From Niveispirillum sp943371025 (GTDB taxonomy: Bacteria; Pseudomonadota; Alphaproteobacteria; Azospirillales; Azospirillaceae), in assembly GCA_943371025.1 (NCBI GenBank), contig CALRTC020000030.1, forward strand, positions 12,112 through 76,111: 64,000 nt of DNA, written 5' to 3'. Positions within the stretch are counted from its first letter, which is position 1; each line of letters starts with the position of its first letter. Shown piece by piece: positions 59,057 through 64,000 of this stretch. The notes below the pieces were generated by a model, which was not told the DNA's origin, made no database searches, and saw only the letters and a program-made list of their open reading frames with translations. The position numbers were made by a program, and so were the translations under genes.

Positions 59057-60382
59057 TCAGCGCCGGCCCTCCAGATAATCGTTGATCATTTCGTGGAAGC
59101 GACGAACGCGCGCTTCCTGCCCTGTCAGATAGGCATCCTTGAAGCCGCGCGACCGCAGACCCAACTGCTGCCCCACGGCGATGGACAGGTCCTGATCGGC
59201 GACAAAGCCCAGGCTCTGCTCCCCGTGCCGGAAGACCTCATGTTCGGCTTCGGCCAGGGGGCGTGGTCCCACGGGGGTCATGGTCTGGGTCTGCCCCGGC
59301 ACCAGCGGCACCATGAACCAATGGTCGAACAGGCACTTTTCCGGATCAGTCGGGTGCGGCTGCGGGCGCAGCAACTGGAACCCGTCCGCGCTCATGGTCA
59401 GGGAGACATTGGGAAACAGGGTGTAATGGTGATAATCGGTCAGTTGATTATCATCCAGGAGATCATAATGCGCGAAGCCGCGTTCCTTGCCCAGCCGCCG
59501 CTTCTGCTGTTGCAGGGCTTGGCGGGCGTCACGGGCATGGCCCTGAAAATCGGCCGGGTCCAGGTCCCAGGCGCGCAGAATATCATCCAACGGCTGGGCC
59601 ACATCCGTCACGCTCTGCGCCCGCAGTGACGGCATCCCCCCCTTCATCCGCATCCGGTTATGCCCCGATGCATAGAGGTCGAACATCGTGTCCTGATAGG
59701 CATCCTCGATGAAGCTCGACAGTTCGGGATGCAGGGTCGGCAAATGATAACTTTCGTTGAAATTATCATGGATGATCTTCCAGTTGCAGTTCACCTCCGC
59801 CGTCAGATAAAGCACGCGCACCTGGCTGCTCATGCTGTACTTCTCGAACTGCGGGGCCACCGGGTCCAGGAATTGCCGCAGCGGCGGCGCATCGGGATCC
59901 ATGTTGACCCAGACGAAGCCGCCCCAGACCTCGCAGCGAACCGGCGACAACCTGACCTTTCCACAGGGGTTTCCTTGCGGGAAATCGTCGGGGTCCTGAA
60001 CGCGACAGGTGCTTCCCGACCGGTCAAACTGCCAGGAATGGTAGGAGCAGGTGAACAGCTTGGCGTGACCAAGGTCCCCGTGGACAAGCCGGTTTCCCCG
60101 GTGCGGACAGACATTGTAGAAGGCGGCGACCGAGCCATCCTCCTGCCGCACCATCAAGATGCTTTCACGCCCGATTTCGTGGGTGATGTAATCGCCCGGT
60201 TCCGGCAGGTCGGCGGCCCAACCGCCGATATGCCATATCCGTGTCCACATCCGGTTCCATTCCAGCTCCATGAAGGCCCGGCTGGTATAACGGTCGCCCG
60301 TGATCGGATCTCCCCGCAATGGCGGCGGCGGGGGAGAGGGCTCGATGGCGGGATGGGGCGGCTGGTTCTGGATCACGGACAT
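59057..60382 (-). CDS. Rieske non-heme iron oxygenase, alpha subunit (third of three)
   Basis: 441 residues with a Pro-rich N-terminal tail. Rieske ligands C92-x-H94 and C112-x2-H115 (NVCPHRGNRL, CSYHSWQF); catalytic iron site NWKIIHDNFNESYH213LPTLH218. The C-terminal part keeps the ring-hydroxylating-oxygenase fold; no beta subunit is encoded. It differs in sequence from the other two island oxygenases, so it probably acts on another position or intermediate. Transcribed alone from ATG 60382 behind operator 60430-60450. Confidence 0.9.
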   Translation of the reverse strand: MSVIQNQPPHPAIEPSPPPPPLRGDPITGDRYTSRAFMELEWNRMWTRIWHIGGWAADLPEPGDYITHEIGRESILMVRQEDGSVAAFYNVCPHRGNRLVHGDLGHAKLFTCSYHSWQFDRSGSTCRVQDPDDFPQGNPCGKVRLSPVRCEVWGGFVWVNMDPDAPPLRQFLDPVAPQFEKYSMSSQVRVLYLTAEVNCNWKIIHDNFNESYHLPTLHPELSSFIEDAYQDTMFDLYASGHNRMRMKGGMPSLRAQSVTDVAQPLDDILRAWDLDPADFQGHARDARQALQQQKRRLGKERGFAHYDLLDDNQLTDYHHYTLFPNVSLTMSADGFQLLRPQPHPTDPEKCLFDHWFMVPLVPGQTQTMTPVGPRPLAEAEHEVFRHGEQSLGFVADQDLSIAVGQQLGLRSRGFKDAYLTGQEARVRRFHEMINDYLEGRR

Positions 60383-60429
60383 GGGCAGTATCCTCCGCTG
60401 TTCTGCTGGCGGCCCTTCGCCGCTATTTA

Positions 60430-60450
60430 TGATTTATGAGTCATTGGTCA
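60430..60450. promoter_or_regulatory. Island operator site 12
   Basis: Half TGATTTATGA, centre G, half TCATTGGTCA, 48 bases before the third Rieske gene. Right-hand limit of the regulon in this window. Confidence 0.82.
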
Positions 60451-60498
60451 TGATATGGCCGGCGACGGACAACGTCAATCGACCAACGATGGGGAACG

Positions 60499-60840
60499 TC
60501 ACCCCAGCATCTTGGGATTGTTGATGGACAGCCGGGCGCGGGTGATGATCATCAGCGCCTGGCGCAGAGCGATGTCACGGCTGGTCTCATCGAAAGCGCC
60601 AGCCTCTATGGCTTTGCACAGGGCGGTGACATCGTTGCTGCCAATCAGATCGCGGATTGCATCCGCCATCGCGGCCCGCTCCATTCCCCCCCGCAGCTCA
60701 CGCAGGGCGATGGAAAGGGCATTTGCGACCATCAGGCCGGTATATCGGGCCTGATCGGGAAGCTGGGGCAGCAACTCGCTGCGCAGTGTGGTCAGTGCCG
60801 TTTCCAGAAGATTGTCGATTTCGGGCAAATCGCCGCTCAT
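60499..60840 (-). CDS. DUF6285 small protein
   Basis: 113 residues, mostly helical (DNLLETALTTLRSELLPQLPDQARYTGLMVANALSIALREL...), matching the small DUF6285 proteins usually encoded directly after an APH-fold kinase and acyl-CoA dehydrogenase. Function unknown; an accessory subunit or chaperone of the kinase is possible. Its ATG overlaps the kinase stop (ATGA), so the two are made together. Last gene of a three-gene operon. Confidence 0.75.
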   Translation of the reverse strand: MSGDLPEIDNLLETALTTLRSELLPQLPDQARYTGLMVANALSIALRELRGGMERAAMADAIRDLIGSNDVTALCKAIEAGAFDETSRDIALRQALMIITRARLSINNPKMLG

Positions 60841-61862
60841 CGGGCCGCCTCCCTCTGCTCGATCTCGCGCAGCATGTCATATTCGATTTCGGCCAGCATC
60901 CGACCGGTCAGGGCCAGTTCCAGCGACGGCTCTGTGCCTGATAAATGGCGCTTCGCCTGCTGTACGGCCACGGCGGCCCAGCGCAGGTGCGCCATCACCT
61001 CCCACCAGCCCACGGCGGCATGGTCAATGCTGCGGCCCGACATCTCCTCATAGCCTGCGTAGAAATCGCTCCGATCCCCGATGCCGCCGGCCTCGCGTTC
61101 CCGTTTGCCGAAGCGCCAGCAGGCGGCACAGAACCAGCCGATATCCTCCATCGCATCCGACCAGCCGGCGAATTCCCAATCGATGATGGCGGTCAGCTTT
61201 CCCCCATCGACCATGTAATTGCCGGTGCGATAATCGCGATGGGACAGGACCAGGGCGGTCGTGGCGGGTCGGTGCCGGTCCAGCCAACGCAGGCCGTAGG
61301 CGAGGACCGGATCGCTCGCTGCCTGCTCTCCCAGCCAGTCGCGGTAGGTGTTCAGGCAACTCCCCATGATGTCGGGCGCTGGCCGGGGCAGAAAGGCCAG
61401 ATCGGTCGCGCCCGGTTCGATGGTGTGCAAGCGCCCCAGTTGCCGGCCCAGCGTGCGGGCGAGGTCGGGCGGAACCGGTCCCTTGACCAACCGGTGGCCG
61501 GCCGCTGTGCCCTGTGCCCGACGCATGATATAGAAGGGGGGGCCCAGCAATCGGCCGGACCCTTCCACGAACAGCGGTTCCGGTACCGTCACCCCGGCGG
61601 TGAAGGCCGCACGCAGCACGGCCGCTTCCTCGGCCTTGCCCAGGCTGGCGGACACGCCGGTGGCGGCACCGGATCGGAAGACGACTTCATGCTCTCCATC
61701 GAAGGCGCCGCCCTCAATATGCAGGTCGATCGCCAGATTGACAGAGATGGCGCCACCCGACAGGCGCCGGATATTGGCCAGCCCGACCTGCCGGGCCCCC
61801 GCTTCTGCCGCGATCCAGCGTGACAGGATTTCCAGCTGATCGGCAGAGAAGGGGGCGTTCAT
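60837..61862 (-). CDS. APH-fold phosphotransferase family protein (acyl-CoA-linked)
   Basis: 341 residues of the aminoglycoside-phosphotransferase/choline-kinase fold. The catalytic loop is LSHRDYRTGNYMVD (HxDxxxxN) and the Mg motif IIDWEFAGW. When encoded beside acyl-CoA dehydrogenases this group resembles the ACAD10/11 kinase domain, which phosphorylates 4-hydroxyacyl-CoA before elimination by the dehydrogenase. ATG 61862 (MNAPFS) overlaps the dehydrogenase stop (ATGA). It may thus act on a hydroxyacyl-CoA; drug resistance is less likely from context. Confidence 0.85.
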   Translation of the reverse strand: MNAPFSADQLEILSRWIAAEAGARQVGLANIRRLSGGAISVNLAIDLHIEGGAFDGEHEVVFRSGAATGVSASLGKAEEAAVLRAAFTAGVTVPEPLFVEGSGRLLGPPFYIMRRAQGTAAGHRLVKGPVPPDLARTLGRQLGRLHTIEPGATDLAFLPRPAPDIMGSCLNTYRDWLGEQAASDPVLAYGLRWLDRHRPATTALVLSHRDYRTGNYMVDGGKLTAIIDWEFAGWSDAMEDIGWFCAACWRFGKREREAGGIGDRSDFYAGYEEMSGRSIDHAAVGWWEVMAHLRWAAVAVQQAKRHLSGTEPSLELALTGRMLAEIEYDMLREIEQREAAR

Positions 61863-63055
61863 GCCCACCCCCAGAACCCGTCCCCTTCCTGCAGGTAGGA
61901 TCGGCTCAACACCATCTTGTGGACCTCCGACGCGCCATCGACCAGGCGTGCCTGACGGGCATAGCGGTAAATCCATTCCAGCACCGTATCGCGGGAATAA
62001 CCGCGTGCCCCGCAAAGCTGGATGGCGGTATCGGCGGCGCGCGACAGGGTGTCGGCCACCTGAACCTTCGCCATCGACACCTCCTTTCGTGCGAAATGTC
62101 CGCGGTCCAGCGCGGCCGCCGCGCGCATGGTCAACAGCCGGGATATCTCGATCTGCATGGCCGTTTCGCCCAGCATCCACTGCACGCCTTCGTGCTCTGC
62201 CAGTGGCATGCCGAAGCTGTGGCGCTCCTTTACATAGGCACCGGCAATTTCCAGACAGCGCTTGGCCAGGCCGGTCCAGCGCATGCAATGGGTCAGACGT
62301 GCCGGCCCCAGGCGGATCTGGGTCGCCTTCAAGCCGTCGCCGACATTCATCAACACATTTTCATCGGCGATCTCCAACCCGTCGAAGATCAGTTCGCAAT
62401 GACCGCCATGTTCCTCCGGTCCCATGATGGGGATGCGGCGTTCGATGCGCCAGCCGGGCTGGTCACGGTCGAACAGGAAAGCCGTCAGGCCCTTGCGCTG
62501 ATCGTCGGAGGTACGCGCGATCAGGATGAAATGCTGGGCGATGCCGGCGCCGGTGATGAACCATTTGTGGCCATGGATGACCCAGCGCCCGTTCTTGCGT
62601 TCTGCTCTGGTCCGGATCATGGAAGGGTCGGACCCACCGCCAGGATGGGGTTCCGTCATGGCGAAGGCCGACCGCACCCGGCCTTCCACGATCGGCTCCA
62701 GCCAGCGGCGTTTCTGGTCCGGGGTGCCCACCTGGCTCAGTAGTCGCATATTCCCATCGTCTGGCGCCGCGGCATTGAAACAGGCGGGGCCGAAAATGGA
62801 CCTGTTCATCTCTTCATAGCAAGCGGCCAGCCCGATGAAGGGGAGACCCTGGCCTCCAGCCTCGCGCGGCAACTGCAAAGTCCAAAGGCCAGCAGCCTTG
62901 GCCTTTGCACGCAGGTCCGCCAAGGGCCCCTCAGCGACATTTTCATGCTCGTCCCAATTGGCGCGGTCGGCTTCGACCGGCAGGATTTCGGTGTCCACGA
63001 AGTCTCGGATACGGTGGCGGTAATCCTCCAACGCCGAGGGCAGAACGAAGTCCAT
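61859..63055 (-). CDS. Acyl-CoA dehydrogenase (ACAD10/11-like)
   Basis: 398 residues: FAMTEPHPGGGSDPSMIRTRAERKNGRWVIHGHKWFITGAG in the middle domain, RHSFGMPLAEHEGVQWMLGETAMQIE and CGARGYSRDTVLEWIYRYARQARLVDGASEVHKMVLSR at the C-terminus. FAD-dependent oxidation or, with the kinase, processing of 4-hydroxyacyl-CoA. ATG 63055 is preceded by GGAGG (CCTCC on this strand). First gene of the operon under the operator 63075-63092 and probably controlled by the divergent TetR, separate from the island regulon. Confidence 0.9.
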   Translation of the reverse strand: MDFVLPSALEDYRHRIRDFVDTEILPVEADRANWDEHENVAEGPLADLRAKAKAAGLWTLQLPREAGGQGLPFIGLAACYEEMNRSIFGPACFNAAAPDDGNMRLLSQVGTPDQKRRWLEPIVEGRVRSAFAMTEPHPGGGSDPSMIRTRAERKNGRWVIHGHKWFITGAGIAQHFILIARTSDDQRKGLTAFLFDRDQPGWRIERRIPIMGPEEHGGHCELIFDGLEIADENVLMNVGDGLKATQIRLGPARLTHCMRWTGLAKRCLEIAGAYVKERHSFGMPLAEHEGVQWMLGETAMQIEISRLLTMRAAAALDRGHFARKEVSMAKVQVADTLSRAADTAIQLCGARGYSRDTVLEWIYRYARQARLVDGASEVHKMVLSRSYLQEGDGFWGWA

Positions 63056-63074
63056 CCCAAATCCTCCAGAAAAA

Positions 63075-63092
63075 GAGCGAACGCTCGCTCTA
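63075..63092. promoter_or_regulatory. TetR operator of the ACAD/kinase operon
   Basis: Inverted repeat AGAGCGA / TCGCTCT with the 4-base centre ACGC, in the divergent region 20 bases before the dehydrogenase start. The GAACGnTCG-like core is typical of fatty-acid-type TetR operators and unlike the 21-bp element of the island. Confidence 0.65.
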
Positions 63093-63159
63093 TAACCTGT
63101 TTGCCCTTCGCGGACAAGGGCCGTTCATGCTATGCGGGCGGAAGGGAAGGGGAACGGAT

Positions 63160-63849
63160 ATGGAAAGCTATCGTGCATTCCTGGCGGAATATGATGTGTC
63201 GATGGAGGCACTGTGTCGGCGCATTCTGGACCGTCACCAATCCACGATCCGGGTACGCAAGGCCGAAACGGCAGTGGCCAACCTGATCAGGATCGTGGAA
63301 ACGACCCTGGCCGTCGCCAACCGCAAGGGCTTCCATTCCATGTCGTTGCGGGATCTGTCGGAACAGTCGGGCCTGTCGATGGGTGCGCTTTACAGCTATT
63401 TCGACAGCAAGGACACCTTGCTGCTGATGATTCTGGGCCAGGTCGTTGATGCCGTCGATATGGCGCTGGTGGCCAGCAGGGCGGATACGCCTGCTGCGCG
63501 ATTGCGTGACCTCATGGCGCGTCATGTCTATCTGACCGAAGCCATGGGCCCCTGGTTTGTCTTTGCCTTCATGGAGGCAAAGGCGTTCGGCAAACAGGGT
63601 CGGGACATGGCGGTGGCGAGCGAACTGCGAACAGAATCGCTTCTGCATGATGTCATTGCCGATGGTGTGGCTGATGGCTCGTTTCGGGCCTTGGATCCGG
63701 TCATGGCGGCCAGCCTGATCAAGCCTATGCTACAGGATTGGTATGTGAAGCGCTCCAAGTACCGCAAACGGGATGTCGGGCCCGACGGGTTCGTGCAGAA
63801 TCTGGTCGATCTGGTGTCGGCAATGCTGGCGAACCCGGCGCGGCGCTGA
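63160..63849 (+). CDS. TetR-family regulator
   Basis: 229 residues. The HTH is SMSLRDLSEQSGLSMGALYSYFDSKDTLL, preceded by an unusually long N-terminal region of about 60 residues (most TetR proteins reach the HTH within 35). The effector domain follows to the C-terminus (KPMLQDWYVKRSKYRKRDVG). ATG 63160 with AAGGGGAA upstream is preferred to earlier in-frame starts that overlap the divergent operon. It probably represses the dehydrogenase/kinase operon and responds to acyl-CoA or a free acid. Confidence 0.87.
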   Translation: MESYRAFLAEYDVSMEALCRRILDRHQSTIRVRKAETAVANLIRIVETTLAVANRKGFHSMSLRDLSEQSGLSMGALYSYFDSKDTLLLMILGQVVDAVDMALVASRADTPAARLRDLMARHVYLTEAMGPWFVFAFMEAKAFGKQGRDMAVASELRTESLLHDVIADGVADGSFRALDPVMAASLIKPMLQDWYVKRSKYRKRDVGPDGFVQNLVDLVSAMLANPARR

Positions 63850-64000
63850 GCCTGGCCGAGTTGCGACAGTTGGGATTGGCGTAGGGGAAAGAGTGGTTGA
63901 TTGAAAATAGTTGTTGCGTTGCGGGATGTGGTGGGTCTATACGGCGCCTCCCGTTGGGGCTGGTGGCGAAGCTTCTGTGGCTTGGCGGGGGATGGATGGT
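63850..64000. other. Right-hand edge, no feature seen
   Basis: The last 151 bases contain no supported gene, hairpin or repeat; a neighbouring gene may start beyond the window. Confidence 0.5.

Noticed and set aside
1..64000. CRISPR arrays, tRNA or rRNA genes, transposases
   Set aside because: Looked for regularly spaced repeats, cloverleaf-like elements and transposase motifs; none seen.

Overview
The window is GC-rich, densely coded DNA from what looks like an environmental alphaproteobacterium. The evidence is five TonB-dependent receptors (one of the Xanthomonas/Caulobacter type with an N-terminal STN domain), an ECF sigma/FecR pair, a NodD-like LysR regulator and many SDR, Rieske and acyl-CoA enzymes. 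A Niveispirillum/Azospirillaceae-like or sphingomonad/Caulobacter-like host would fit, but no rRNA or other marker gene is present, so the genus is open. I saw no tRNA, rRNA, CRISPR array, transposase or insertion sequence.

Left third (1-25.6 kb): the 3' part of a TolB-like beta-propeller gene; a TonB receptor and an MFS transporter; a second large TonB receptor; a decayed fumarylacetoacetate-hydrolase fragment; then an aromatic ring-cleavage operon (FAD monooxygenase, extradiol-type VOC dioxygenase, C-C alpha/beta hydrolase, 2Fe-2S ferredoxin, cyclase-family hydrolase). Next come a DenD-like dehydrogenase diverging from a NodD-like LysR gene, and a TonB receptor-MFS-cupin operon. This set resembles the flavonoid (naringenin) catabolic fde genes of Herbaspirillum. 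Three intergenic regions here carry an ATC-N9-GAT element of the kind bound by NodD-type regulators. A cell-surface-signalling unit follows: ECF sigma, FecR, STN-type TonB receptor and a Tat-exported PhoX-like phosphatase.

25.6-30.5 kb: an RND efflux operon (permease, lipoprotein adaptor, TetR repressor) with a perfect 15-bp inverted-repeat operator.

30.5-60.5 kb: a catabolic island of about 30 kb with three Rieske oxygenases, a cytochrome P450, six SDRs, a CurA-type reductase, two acyl-CoA dehydrogenases, an acyl-CoA synthetase, a thiolase-like protein with a DUF35 partner, an enoyl-CoA hydratase/isomerase, a 2-oxoacid dehydrogenase E1alpha-E1beta-E2 set, three SnoaL-like proteins, two ferredoxins, a ThuA-like protein and its own TonB receptor. 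Twelve copies of one 21-bp near-palindrome (half-site TGAYTNATGA, one central base, mirror half) lie at almost every promoter of this island, and I found none elsewhere. Two paralogous TetR regulators inside the island are the obvious candidates to bind it. The island looks like a single co-regulated pathway for a hydrophobic, probably polycyclic or terpenoid/steroid-like compound: uptake by TonB receptor, oxygenation by Rieske/P450 enzymes, alcohol oxidation by SDRs, CoA activation, beta-oxidation-like shortening and oxidative decarboxylation. The substrate is inference.

60.5-63.9 kb: a separate acyl-CoA dehydrogenase/APH-fold kinase/DUF6285 operon divergent from its own TetR gene, with a different operator between them.
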